From: Arbacia lixula
Lineage: Eukaryota > Echinodermata > Echinoidea > Arbacioida > Arbaciidae
Assembly: GCA_963669155.1 (NCBI GenBank)
Contig: OZ022579.1
Coordinates: 21,926,571 to 21,990,570 of the forward strand
Length of the DNA stretch: 64,000 nt
Reading direction: 5' to 3'
Both the position numbers and the translations under genes were made by a program. Under the pieces are notes generated by a model. The model was not told the origin of the DNA. It saw only the letters and a program-made list of their open reading frames with translations, and ran no database searches. Positions 31,412 to 43,326 of this stretch are shown here, piece by piece. How positions within the stretch are numbered: position 1 is the first letter of the stretch; each line of letters starts with the position of its first letter.

Positions 31412-32138
31412 GGAACTTTTGGCATACACCCAGCAGTAACGATAGTAAACAAATAATCAACGTTGGTGAAGGTGATGGGATGAACTATCACTTCCGAGGC
31501 GATCTGGATGTAGCTATCTTTCCGAAGCGCAGCTGAGGAAAGATAGCGTATACATTCAGATCGCCGAGGAAGTGATAGTTCGTCTCATTGCCTGAAACCA
31601 AAAGTTGATTATTTGATTTATATTTCACATCTGAAACCAACTATCTATACCAAAAATGTCAATTTAACGTACAAAAGTAATGTTTACTTCTCTACCTAAC
31701 CCCGAGCCGCTACCATGGGGAACACGCGTTAGGATGCGCGTTGATTAGGACGCGCATTAGGACGCGCGTTTAATTAGGACGCGCATTATGACGCGCGTTT
31801 GGACGCCTTATTTGGAGCTGATAGTCCGAGTGTAACGCACTTTAATTTCGCGCGTCCTCAAAATATTAATCGCGCATTAGGACTGTGAGGAGTGAAGAGA
31901 TCAGCGAAACCAAAAAGTACTATCACCTAGAGTGTAACGAACTTTTATTCTAAGGTGATCTGATAGGAAAAACTACGCCTCATCACGTGATCAACTCTTG
32001 ACCAATCATATAGCAACATTCTTAGTATGTGGAATATAATGTGCTCCATCAAGTAAATATATGAAAAAAACGGTCAGAAAACATTATTTTCCAGGATGGA
32101 GCGCGCTTTTCTTACTACTGGGTGTATGCCTCAAGTTT
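31412..32138. mobile_element. TIR element carrying a hairpin and a GCGCGT minisatellite
   Basis: The terminal inverse repeat contains GGCATACACCCAG(C/T)AGTAA on both sides. Inside are a near-perfect hairpin (31485-31590; GAACTATCACTTCC arms) and, at about 31724-31880, short repeats of ATTAGGACGCGC with GCGCGTTT variants. No protein frame. Confidence 0.7.
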
Positions 32139-33317
32139 ATTTTCTAATTGAAATTACCCAAGAAATCTGCTTCATTTAAAAACCACAATATAGAATACAT
32201 CAGTGAAATTTCCAATTTCAACTCATCCATCATGTGTATTAGATTGTTTCTGTACTTCATTTCTTAATTGTATTTTTATACAGTACATGTACCGGTACTT
32301 GTTTCTGTTTTTCAGATTTCTAGAAATCATGCCATGAGAAGGAATAGGTCCGAAATTTCAGTTTTATTTTTTTTAATAATATTTAAAGTCTTATTTTTTC
32401 TGAACCAAACTGTCATGGCAAGGATTAGTGTTTTGTTATGTGCTGCAGCACATCAGGTATGGCCCCTTTTTTGTCCATTTTTAAGTGTATTCATATGAAC
32501 ATGTGAACAACTAAATGAGATTATTGTTTAAACAATTTCAAATAGTGTGGCATCCCTTTCACTAACCAAGCTTAGCACATAGGTTCAAATGTTGTAATTT
32601 AAAAACATATATTTCGTGCAGTAGCTTTGGATAGCGACTAGTGAGCATGCATATAGTAGGCTTATTCCAGTCACACAGAACAATTGTGTGGAAGTGCACT
32701 TACTAAATAGACCTTGCATCACATGTTGCACATGTATCTTCAAAAGGGAAACTGCTGTAATATTTCCAGGTAAATTTTCAACACAATATATTTAGACAAA
32801 TGTCAGTCTTTGATTAATGATGTAAAGAACTCTTACTTTTAGAGTGAGTACAAAGGCACCTCTTCCTCTTTCATAGACATCACACGTGTGATGATTACAT
32901 GGGGTTCATAAAAAGCTCTGGTTGTCGTCAGTTTTAAATATCCGACAAGCAACAATCTGTGCTAAGTTTTTGTTAATGTTGAACTTTGAATGCTTTCCAT
33001 GTGTAGCATGTTGTATATCATCGCATCATAAATATAAATGTAAACTTGATAAAGAACATCACCGTTTATAATGCCTTGTGATTCACATGTGCACCGATTC
33101 TTCTCTATTTTGTTATCTCTCGTTTTGTCATTTTCAGCCTTCATTCCCAGCCTCTGCATCAACCAATCTTCCTTCTTTGTACTCCTTGTTGTACATGTTT
33201 ATTTGCTCGCTTCTCACTTCATCAACCGTCATATGTTGTGGAAGTCTTTGTGTAAGAGAAGAGAGGGAGGGAAAGAGATTGAGAAAGAGAGATACAATAT
33301 ATAAACATACATGTTTA

Positions 33318-36035
33318 TCGGTATATAAACACAACAAAAAAAGTAAGTCCCCCTTAAGCAAAATAGCATAACTTTTTATCGACTAGGTTTTGGGAAAAAT
33401 AATTTGGCAGGATTGTTCCTTAACTTATTGACTAACTTCTGTGTGAAAATCACATTAATCCAATTAGTCATGCATGAGTGGGCAAATTTTAAATGCAAAA
33501 ATGTCACTTTTCAAAAGTCAAAAGGGCAATTGTTCATGCTGTTTTAACAATACATTTTGGCATTTCTTGTGCAATTTTTAACCATCTTCTTCTTCTTCTT
33601 CTCGGGTCACTACACAAGTCCTGTCCAGTGGAGGATGCACGATCTGGCTTTGGGGTTGAGGGACTCCAGATCGTTGGTGGTGCAAGGCTCTGGTAGGAGA
33701 GGGCAGACCAAAAGGTGTTGCATCGTCTGGTCCTCCCCACAGTCACAGGTTGTGTCTCCATCCCTGTTGTACCCCCATTTCTGCATAAGGACTTTACACC
33801 GTCCTATGCCAGACCGCAGGCATAGACTGGAGGTGGTTGGACCATAGGGTGATCCTTTCACTGTGCGTGGAGCCATCGAGGGATTCAGTGGAGTGGAGGA
33901 AACTGCATCTTGATTTGAGTCTCTTTTTTGGCAGGTTTGCAGTTAAAGAGTGGATGGAGAGGGTTGACTTCTTGCTTGTTTTTTTCCGCCCGAGCTGATA
34001 CCTCTCTTCTGATGTGTGGCGGGGCAATACCACTCAGTAGGTAGAGATCATCTACTCTTGTTGGTCGTAGGCAGCCGGTGATTGCTCTGCAAGCAGCATT
34101 CAGGACTGGGTCTATCTTTACAGCATGGGATGACCTGCACCAGACGGGGGCTGTGTACTCAGCAGTTGAGTAGCATAGAGCAAGAGCGGTCGTTCGGATG
34201 GTTTTTGCATCTGTTCCCCATCTTGAGTTGGCAAGCTTCTTCAGGATGCTATTCCTTGCTCCAGCTTTTGCCTTTGTCTTGGCAACATGTTCTTTGTACG
34301 TGAGGGAACGGTCTAGGGTGACGCCGAGGTAAACTGGCTTGCTGGTGTGTTTCAGCCATTGTCCATACCATCTGACTCTCAGTTGCCTGTCTGCAGCTCT
34401 GTTCTTCAGGTGGAAGACGCTGAGTTGGGTTTTTTCTGGATTTGCCCGTAGATGATTTGCAGCATAGTAAGGAGCCAGGCCAGCCAGAGCATCGCTGAGT
34501 GCCTTTACCACATCTTCAAAGGACTGCTTCTGCGAGGCAATACAGAGGTCATCAGCATACAGGTAGCTCCTGGTGCCTGGGTGGATCGGTTGGTCATTCG
34601 TATAGAAGAGGAGTGGGGCAAGAACGCTACCTTGTGGGAGACCATTTTTCTGCCTCCGCCATCTGCTATTGGAGCCATTGAGAGTCACAAAGAACCGCCG
34701 ATTTGAGAGCATGTTCTGAATAAGCTGGGTGAGCTTGATGTCCTTTGTCATCTCAAAAACTTTCCTTGTTAGTATCCTATGATTGACTGTGTTATAGGCT
34801 GCAGAGAGGTCTACAAAGGCTGCACCAGTTATCAGTCCTTCCTCAAAGCCGTCTTCGATGTACTGTGTCAGGTTCAGCAGTTGACTAGTACAGGATTTTC
34901 CTGGTCTGAATCCTGCCTGTTCCTGGATGAGGAGCTCATCCACAAAGGGAGCAATGCGGTTGAGTAGGAGCCTTGCAAAGAGCTTGTATGTGTGACAGAG
35001 CAGAGAGATGGGTCTGTAATTCTTTGGGCTAGCTGGATCTTTTCCTGGTTTGAGTAAGGCGACTACCCTCGACTTCCTCCATATTTTTGGCATTGTGTTT
35101 TCCCTCAGACAGTGGTTTATCATGTCAAGCAGCCATTGGAGAGCAACGGGTCCAAGATGTCTGATCTTCTCACAGAGGATATCGTCTATTCCAGCTGCCT
35201 TGTTGCTTTTCATTGCTTTGATAGCATTGCGCAGGTCGTTCATATTGAAAGGTCTTTTGAATTCAGATGACTCTTGGGAGGCTAACCCTTCACCTTGAGG
35301 GAGATTAGCTCTTCGCGGGTGATGATTAGGGTTACCTTGACTGTTCACGAGAAGCTGGTGGGCCACTTGGTTCGCGGTAACTTGGGGCCTGGGTTGAGCC
35401 TTTGTATAGTCATTTCCAAGGATCCGAATTGTTTTCCAGGCTTTTCTGCTGCTGTGGGTCATATCCGTTGATTCAATGAATTCTTGCCACTTTCTCCTCC
35501 TGCTATCCATGATGGCAGTAGTCAGGTTTTCCCCACATTCAAGTGTATCAGCGCCAAAGGGATCATTCTCAAAGCGCCTGACACAAACATTACTTCTTAT
35601 GTTTACATAACAGGTCATATTCCATCTTTGTCAAAATATCCAGTTTAATTTTTTCACCAAAATAAAGGGTTTTTAAAAGTTTCAAACTCAAGAGGGATGA
35701 GTATTTTTTAAACGGTGCTCACTCAACCAGAACAATGGGGGAAGTGCCGGGATAGGTGTAAGCGCATTGAGAGATGGATGATAAACATTGAAAGGACATA
35801 AATTATGCACCAGAAACGGAATTTATCAAAAATTCATGACAGAATCCTAAAATTACATGTACCTTTGTGACTTTTGAAAAATTGACATTTTTGCTTTAAA
35901 ATTTGCCCATTCGTGCATGACTAATTGGATTAATGTGATTTTCACACATAATTTAGTCAATAAGTTAAGAAACATTCCTGCCAAATTATTTTGCCCAAAA
36001 CCTCTTCAATAAAAAGTTACTTTTTTGTTGTGTTT
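33318..36035. mobile_element. Long-TIR DNA element split by a LINE
   Basis: 'aaacacaacaaaaaaagtaa' at the left and its inverse at the right open arms of about 170 bp (shared 'aataatttggcaggattgtt', 'aatcacattaatccaattag'). The left part ends at about 33580 and the right part resumes at about 35600, with the LINE at 33585-35620 between. About 40 bases present in the copy at 1-560 are missing at the LINE junction. A short deletion derivative with both ends is at 52666-52915. Confidence 0.8.
33585..35620 (-). mobile_element. 5'-truncated LINE (jockey/I-like) with reverse transcriptase
   Basis: The minus-strand frame 35618-33885 carries reverse transcriptase blocks in order: NYRPISLL, GFRPGKSCTSQLLN, LPQGSVLAPLLF and the YADD box (YLYADDLCIAS). 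Two residues appear to be missing after LLF compared with related proteins. The frame shifts near 33885, and the C-terminal Cys/His segment (CDCGEDQTMQHLLVCP, 33876-33610) continues in another frame. No endonuclease domain or ORF1 is present. The 3' tail is (GAA)n, seen here as cttcttctt at about 33585-33602. Dead copy; clade assignment is tentative. Confidence 0.85.
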
Positions 36036-36039
36036 ATAT

Positions 36040-38050
36040 AAGAAGAATATATGAAGTTGCAATGGCACTGGAAATGGAAACACAAACAAATTGATGAAGA
36101 CACAAGAGAAGATATTTTGGTCTCTCAGACCTTTATTAAGAATGAACAATGTACATACATATAAACATGATTGCGTACTGCTACTTCGACAAGCGTATTT
36201 TAAACTAACTAAATGCACTAATTATAAATTATATAAGTAAGAATAAAAAGCTTTATAAGCACACAAGTAAAGTATGATATACAGTACTACATTAGAGTAA
36301 AGTCCACAGATCACGGAATGGATCAATGTCATTTTTATATAGAAGTTAGTAAGTTAACAATCCTGCCAAGTTTTAAAAGTTACCGGTATGCTATTTTGCT
36401 TAAAATATCACAGAATTTGGGAAGTGAGCTAGCTTTTATGCGGGTACAGAAAGAGAATGAGGAAAAGAGATCCAGAGTGATATACAATACATGTATATAT
36501 AAAAATATATGTACTAGCGGGACCCTCTGAGAATTCTGTGATATTACGAAAGATGTTTGATGTGAAAATGATATAACGTAGATAACCTAATTGTTTTTTT
36601 TCCATATCTCTTTACTGTTTCATTCTAATCTAGAGTAATACAGGAAAGCGGGAGGTAAACACAGAAACAGAGATTGAGAAATTTAGAAAGATTTCAGAGT
36701 AAAATTAAGGAATGTACTAGTTTCCTTTTCATAACACACTCACATACATACAAACTTGCCATTCCACACGCCCATATATACAGCTACGCAGCGATTTATT
36801 AATTAAATCACAGAACTCATAGAACAAGAATATTCAGGACCTATCATGGATGGACAGCACTCGGATAGACTTCCTTTGATTTATGATGACTGCCACCTCA
36901 TAAAAATTCAAGACATTTGTGTGTTTCAAATAATGCGCTGTATTTCTAATTAGGGAGTGCCTTCCTCTGAATAACAAAAGAAAATCTGGTTTGAGAAATA
37001 TGTCAACCGTTCAGCCTTCGCTGGGAGTTCATAGCTGATCTTATTACACACATTGGAAATTAGATTGCGGGTGAGTGAAGGGAAATTTTGATAAAATTGT
37101 AGAAAGAATTTGGTCCGCAACTTTTTCGGACATCTCCGGACATGAAATCGAGGTTGTTCCCATGGAAGGTGAAACACTCAATAAAAGATTTACAAGATAT
37201 TTGTAAGGAAATATGATTGCCCAATGTGTGATATGGAGGCATTTCTCTGACATGTTTTTGACAGTATTCTCCATCTATCAAAAAAACGAAGCAACAACAT
37301 AATCGCAAATTCACAGAATCGTATCATTATACGATGTTGTATTAGTTCTATTCCTGCACATGCACTACAGTACATGAAGTGGTTCTGAAATCTTCTGCGA
37401 ATAAAAAATATATATTCCTCTAAATGCATCCAAAATTTGTCTCTTTTCACTTAATTTGTAAAAAAGCAAAGAAAAAAATTAACGAGACATACTTGTGGAC
37501 AAGTATAAGGTGGTCTGCTTTGGCAAAGTCATGCAAAGACATGGCTGGTAAATGCAAGGTGACACCAACTACCGGCAATAATTAAAAACGTACTAACAGT
37601 TCAGAGACTTGCTGAATGGTCTAGTGTATGTGCTAACAAAATGTAATTATCCATTACGATAAGAGAAAAGGCAAGAGAAAACAATGGTGAAAGAAAATCT
37701 CACAGAGAAGGACATAGTGAGGGATAGAATAAAAGGTGGTAAAAATTACATTGAAAAAGGAATGACCCGACATACACCAGGATTTGAACCAGGGTCTTAA
37801 CCAATTCATCCACAAATCTTCCAATTAAAGCAGAAAAAGGGGCTGTTATGATTTATAAATCAATATTCAAGTTAAATTATCGCCATGATCCTGTCATCTA
37901 ATTAGAAAACTGAGGCCACATTTGTGAAAGCTAGTAGAGTCAGCTACAAATATAATTTCAGAGTAAAAGAACCAAACAAGGGTGAGATATAGCTCTGTTT
38001 CTTCGTGAAGGCATAAATATTTTTAATAGAGGTATGTGTGTAATATAATG
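36040..38050. other. Intergenic stretch with no recognised feature
   Basis: AT-rich sequence between the transposon belt and the RUSF1 duplication. A short piece at about 36330-36410 resembles an arm of the element at 33318. I see nothing else. Confidence 0.5.
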
Positions 38051-38773
38051 ATTACCTGAAGGGCACTGCATACATCATTAGTGCCACCTAACTAATAACA
38101 GACTGAGCACAGTGTTTGAAAGGAATAATGCTAAGTTTGATCAGCTATGCCACTACATGTTACTTTCCATTGAAAATCAACAATAAATCCTTGTCTCTCA
38201 ATGTCTCATTTGTCTTAAATCCCTTCAAGGCACTTCATATGTTGCATACTGGTTTGTCAGATGGCAAATGGAGATGAGAGCCCTGCTCCCACATGAATAA
38301 AGCAGTTTCACTTTGTCTCCAGACTGCCTTACCTCCGATGGTGTTACTTCACATTATAAGACATAATGTGTGATTATTCTCTAAGTATTTGCACTGTTTC
38401 ATGAACATGTTCTGTAATTTTCACCTCTATTTTACACAACAATGAGTACAAATTAGCCCCCGAAACTACTCCATTGTTTTGCATTTCAAGTATGGTACAC
38501 TTTTACAAAAATACCCCTCTTATAACATTTGAAGGACACAAAGAAATTGCAACTTTTCATGGTTCATGAAAGAAAACCATATTATTAAGTTCTGTGTATT
38601 TTTTCATCAACACAAAGCCTTTCTATTCATTTTGTAAACCCCTTTTTGCAAGATCTGGAAAATGACTGTGTCCACACAGTCAATGTGAAGTGACACCACT
38701 GGGCTTTTTACCACATCTATCCCACTGATTTCCACTCCCCAAAGATCTTCTACAGCAGCATCACTGCAGATGC

Positions 38774-38967
38774 TTAGTAGGTTTTCATGATGTTGGTAAT
38801 ACCACCAAGCTTCCAGGTTGCTCTCCACTCATTGACACCCATCTGTGAATGGCCCTTGACCCAGCCAGCTTCATCCAGGTCATATAGGAACTTTGGGAAG
38901 AGCTTGGAACACATCTGACTGGAAACACTCACTGCCTGCCAGGTGTCTTCTCGACTCATGTATGGAC
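38774..38967 (-). CDS. RUSF1: RUSF1 terminal exon, distal duplicate
   Basis: It reads GPYMSREDTW... to ...NIMKTY and stop, with the same amino-acid sequence as the proximal exon 43327-43520, and keeps its acceptor (gctgcag|GT). Splicing from exon 12 across the proximal copy and element B would yield the same protein with a different 3' UTR. It may be unused. Confidence 0.7.
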
Positions 38968-39938
38968 CTGCAGCGTGAAAAGGTAACTTTTGTAGTCATT
39001 CGGGACAAAGCCCCTTTTCAGAGCAAAACTTTTTAATTAACATCATTTCTTTTTTAGATGTGATTTTTACTACAAAATGGAATGTACATTCCATTATGAA
39101 ACGATTTGGAGCTATAATTGTATCAATTTGAAGAGCAAAAGTGTGATTTCATCCTTTAAAGATCTAGTGATTATATGGTCCCTATTTTTCTTTGAAACAT
39201 CACTACCAAAGTGATACACATCACTAAATGCCCAAAATGGATTGATCTTGTGCAGAAATGTATGCTCTTTCATGTGATGCACTTTTCATAATTTTTTATA
39301 GTTGTATCAAGAGTTATATCCCCAAAACACATATTTGTGGTACTTGTTCCCAAATGGCCTAAATAAAACAAAACGCTGCTAGCCACAAGAAATCTAAAAA
39401 ATCTTATGCAATAATGAACTCACATCAAAACAATTAGTAATATAATTCCAGAACACAATGTAAAGTCATGAATCTTCCATCTAAATCTGCGTTTTTTCTG
39501 GATGCAGATCCTTTACATGCATGAAAGTAATCAATTTATCAACAACATTTCATGAATAAATGCTTAAAAAAGAAGTTGTAATCACTCTGGACGGGCTAGA
39601 GCTGATTTGTGTTTGTGAGTCCTTGTCAGACTAGGGTATACCCAGCTCCCATAAATCGTTTAACCAGTACTTTACTGGGCCCTTGTATTTACGGGCTGGC
39701 TTTCCTCCACTAAGATACAGAGCAGCACGACTGTTGCATGATCTGCTGTACAGACAATAGACGATGGGTATGAATAAACTTCATATTCCTCATAGGGTGC
39801 AATTAAGCCACACCTCTTTGGTTACTGCCGTTCCATGGCAAATTTTGACATCCTAACTATACCATGATTCACAAAGCCCATGCATCAAAACGAGAGTAAC
39901 CGGTTAAAATCTACAAATCTTTTAAAAAAATACTTTAC

Positions 39939-39987
39939 CTTTTTGAAGAATTTCAGACAATTCTCTGTTGAGGGGATCCACTATACT
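39939..39987 (-). CDS. RUSF1: RUSF1 penultimate exon, distal duplicate
   Basis: 49 bases, phase 0 to 1, encoding SIVDPLNRELSEILQK, with intact acceptor (tttcag) and donor (G|gtaaag). It is identical in translation to 44510-44558. Confidence 0.7.
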
Positions 39988-40099
39988 CTGAAACATGAAT
40001 CAGCAAAAATATGTCTTATCATTGTTAGGTTGGGGATTTCCCCACCACTGACCAACATGCCACCAACATCCTTCCTACCATCAGCACCCACGAAGGCTT

Positions 40100-40630
40100 G
40101 AAGAATAAATTGCCTCTAAAAATCTAACTACACATAATTTCCCTGTCACATACTATTATTCTAATAAGTTTGATGAAATTTGGTAAACCACTTATTAATG
40201 ATTTATAACATAAACATTGACATTTTAGTATTTGACTTTGACCTGTAACCTTAGACCTATTTGAGTAAGAAAATCTATGATCTAATTTTTAAATGTTCAT
40301 TTATAATGTGTTCTATATAATATATGTTATATAATATAATCACATCCAATCTGAAGGTCAAGCATCTCAAATTCATTACATTAACAGTGAAATTATGGGA
40401 TTTAACCATGACCAACATGTATGACCTTTGACCAATCTGACTCAAAATTAAATCAACTAATTCTCATGTCATATGCTGTTATTGTACTAAATTTTATGAA
40501 ATATGGTAGATTACTTGTCTAGTTTTCAGTGTCCGTGAGATCCGGATAAATGAACGAATGGATGTAGGGATGGACAACCTGGAAACCTAATGCCACCGGC
40601 CACTTCACTTTATGGTGGAGGCATTAAAAT
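40100..40630 (-). mobile_element. Rolling-circle-like element relic (distal copy)
   Basis: Read on the minus strand it begins with the hairpin AATGCCTCCACC...GTGGCATTA, then TTGTCCATCC-type repeats and bodies with 'tgacctttgac' and 'aaatttcatcaaactta', a diverged relative of element A. The same relic is at 44690-45215 in the other duplicate. Confidence 0.55.
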
Positions 40631-40654
40631 GATCTGATACCCTGTAATACGAGG

Positions 40655-40910
40655 TTTATTGCCATTTGGTCCAATCCCAGTTGGTCCACTCACCATTTCG
40701 TCTACAGGGAACCCCTTAAAAATACCGTTTGAGATTAAAATACTGGATTAACTTATCAACAACTCTAATCTACACCATAACCTCAACTGTTAACCCTAAT
40801 CCAGGCCCCCTACCCTAACCCTAACCCATACATATCAGCATGTGATGGTAGACGAAATGGTGAGTGGACCAACTGGGATAGGACCAAATGGCAAATCACC
40901 TAATACGGTA
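40655..40910. mobile_element. Foldback element (GCCATTTGGTCC ends), distal copy
   Basis: 'gccatttggtccaatcccag' at the left pairs with 'ctgggataggaccaaatggc' at the right, over arms of about 45 bases. The centre contains two or three CCCTAA units (about 40808-40828). Its twin is at 45240-45478. Confidence 0.75.
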
Positions 40911-41141
40911 CAGCATATAGAGTCTCAAATTGGTGTTGTCATACCCATTGCGTTTGGTTCTCAACAGCATTACTCACGCAAGATTTTCACTTGTCTGGCA
41001 TAGCCTAGGCAGGCTATTGTCGGACACGTCCAATGAGAGTTCCTGCTGTTTGCTCTACTCACATAGTTTAGAACCAGTTGTCATAACAACATGCTCATAT
41101 GACATCACCATTCTGTACTCTCTTTGGTTCTTGGTTTATTG

Positions 41142-42545
41142 TCTCGCCCACCGGAGGTGAAGGCGAGACTAAGGGATCCAAATGGCGTCCGTCCGTCGTC
41201 CGTCCGTCGTCCGTCCGTCGTCCGTCGTCCGTCCGTCGTCCGTCGTCCGTCGTCCGTCGTCCGTCGTCCGTCACAAATGTTAAAGTTTACCTGCAAGACT
41301 CTCTTATGATCCATAACTTCACATGGGTTGCTTGGATTACAACCTAACTTGGGTCATAGATGCACTGGGGGTACCTTCATGTTATGGTGGCGTTGGAGGT
41401 CACAGGATAAGGTCAAAGGTCATTTGAGGTCAAACGTTAAAGTTTACCTGCAAGACTCTCTTTTGACAAATAACTTCACATAGGTTGCTTGGATTACAAC
41501 CTAACTTGGGTCATAGATGCACTGGGGGTACCTTCATGTTATGGTACCATTGGAGGTCACAGGATAAGGTCAAAGGTCATTTGAGGTCATACGTTAAAGT
41601 TTACCTGCAAGACTCTCTTTTGACAAATAACTTCACATGGGTTGCTTGGATTACAACCTAACTTGGGTCATAGATGCACTTGGGGTACCTTCATGTTATG
41701 GTGGCGTTGGAGGTCACAGGATAAGGTCAAAGGTCATTTGAGGTCATACGTTAAAGTTTACCTGCAAGACTCTCTTTTGACAAATAACTTCACATGGGTT
41801 GCTTGGATTACAACCTAACTTGGGTCATAGATGCACTGGGGGTACCTACATGTTATGGTGCTGTTGGAGGTCACAGGATAAGGTCAAAGGTCATTTGAGG
41901 TCATACGTTAAAGTTTACCTGCAAGACTCTCTTTTGACAAATAACTTCACATAGGTTGCTTGGATTACAACCTGACTTGGGTCATAGATGCACTGGGGGT
42001 ACCTTCATGTTATGGTACCGTTGGAGGTCACAGGATAAGGTCAAAGGTCATTTGAGGTCATACGTTAAAGTTTACTTGCAAGACTCTCTTATCACACATA
42101 ACTCATCACATGTTGCTACAATGGCAATCAAACTTGGATGATGGATGCACTGGGGGCACCTGCATGTTATTGTGCTGTAAGAGGTCACATGATAAGGTCA
42201 AAGGTCATTTGAGGTCATACATTAAAGTTTACTTGCAAGACTCTTGGTGAAGGCTTCCTAACTTGTGCACAGAATTGTGTGAGCATGTGTGAGCATTACT
42301 GATGTAGATTTAGGCAAACATTACTCATGCACATTTATGCAAATTTATTCAAAGTCACTATTTTGCACCTGATTTTGATGTTGTCTGTTTAAAGTTGCTT
42401 ATTTGTTTGTTTCAGTTTTCTTTTGCGTAGCAACGGAGATCGCGATATTTCTGGTTATTTTCGCAAGTGGGCGAGACACAATATTGCTAATGCCTTCGCA
42501 TGCACACTCCACACTCGCCTCCGGCTCGTGTGGAGTGCGCATGCT
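41142..42545 (+). mobile_element. Rolling-circle-like non-autonomous element B with a 157-bp tandem array
   Basis: The 5' hairpin TCTCGCC-caccggaggtga-AGGCGAGA (41142-41168) is followed by GTCC/GTCGTCC repeats (41187-41272). Seven 157-bp units follow (phase points 41281, 41438, 41595, 41752, 41909, 42066, 42223), then a non-repeated tail. GTGGGCGAGA at 42467-42476 is the inverse of the 5' end, and a hairpin with CACTCCACAC/GTGTGGAGTG arms lies at 42502-42540. The architecture is that of element A but the sequence is different. It fills the gap between the two RUSF1 duplicates exactly. Confidence 0.7.
41281..42250 (+). repeat. 157-bp tandem array with nuclear-receptor-type half-sites
   Basis: The units are very regular in length. 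Each complete unit contains AGGTCA-A-AGGTCA-TTTG-AGGTCA (DR1 plus DR4 spacing), six times in all. The last unit is cut short at about 42240. Confidence 0.9.
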
Positions 42546-43326
42546 CAGAAGAAACCTCTCGTGCACTGCATACTCGCTAACCAACTCCGCGCAATGCGTT
42601 ATTCCTATACTGGAGGGCACTGCATGCATCTTTAGTGCCACCTAACTAATAACAGACAGAGCACAGTGTTTGAAAGGAATAATGCTAAGTTTGATCAGCT
42701 ATGCCACTACATGTTACTTTCCATTGAAATCAATAATAAATCCTTGTCTCTCAATATCTCATTTGTCTTAAATCCCTTCAAGGCACTTCATATGTTGTAT
42801 ACTGGTTTGTCAGATGGCAAATGGAGATGAGAGCCCTGCTCCCACATGAATCAAACAGTTTCACCTCGTATCCAGACTGCCTTACCCCTAATGGTGTTAC
42901 TTCACATTATAAGACATAATGTGTGATTATTCTCTAAGTATTTGCACTGTTTCATGAACATGTTCTGCAATTTTCACCTCTATTTTACACAACAATGAGT
43001 ACAAATTAGCCCCCGAAACTACTCCATTGTTTTGCATTTCAAGTATGGTACACTTTTACAAAAATACCCCTCTTATAACATTTGAAGGACACAAAGAAAT
43101 TGCAACTTTTCATGGTTCATGAAAGAAAACCATATTATTAAGTTCTGTGTATTTTCTCATCAACACAAAGCCTTTCTATTCATTTTGTAAACCCCTTTTT
43201 GCCAGATCTGGAAAATGACTGCGTCCACACAGTCTATGTGAAGTGACACCACTGGGCTTTTAACCACATCTATCCCACTGAATTCCACTCCCCAAAGATC
43301 TTCTACAGCAGCATCACTGCAGATGC

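Larger units (their letters stand above)
38058..41135. repeat. Segmental duplication, distal copy (RUSF1 3' end)
   Basis: It is collinear with 42613-45716 at high identity (a few percent difference by eye, with small indels), from 'agggcactgcat' to 'ctctttggttcttggtt'. It contains a second set of the last two RUSF1 coding exons, a rolling-circle-like relic and a foldback. Direct orientation, with about 1.48 kb of element B between the copies. Confidence 0.93.

Noticed and set aside
40806-40828. Telomeric CCCTAA repeat
   Set aside because: Only two or three units, in the centre of a foldback and present in both duplicates; too short to mean a chromosome end or fusion.
41099-41347. Frames with repeated RRPSSVRRPSS or DGRRTTDGRRT
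   Set aside because: They translate the GTCC/GTCGTCC repeats of element B.
41281-42250. CRISPR-like regular repeats
   Set aside because: Units of 157 bp are contiguous with no unique spacers, in eukaryotic DNA; this is a tandem satellite within an element.
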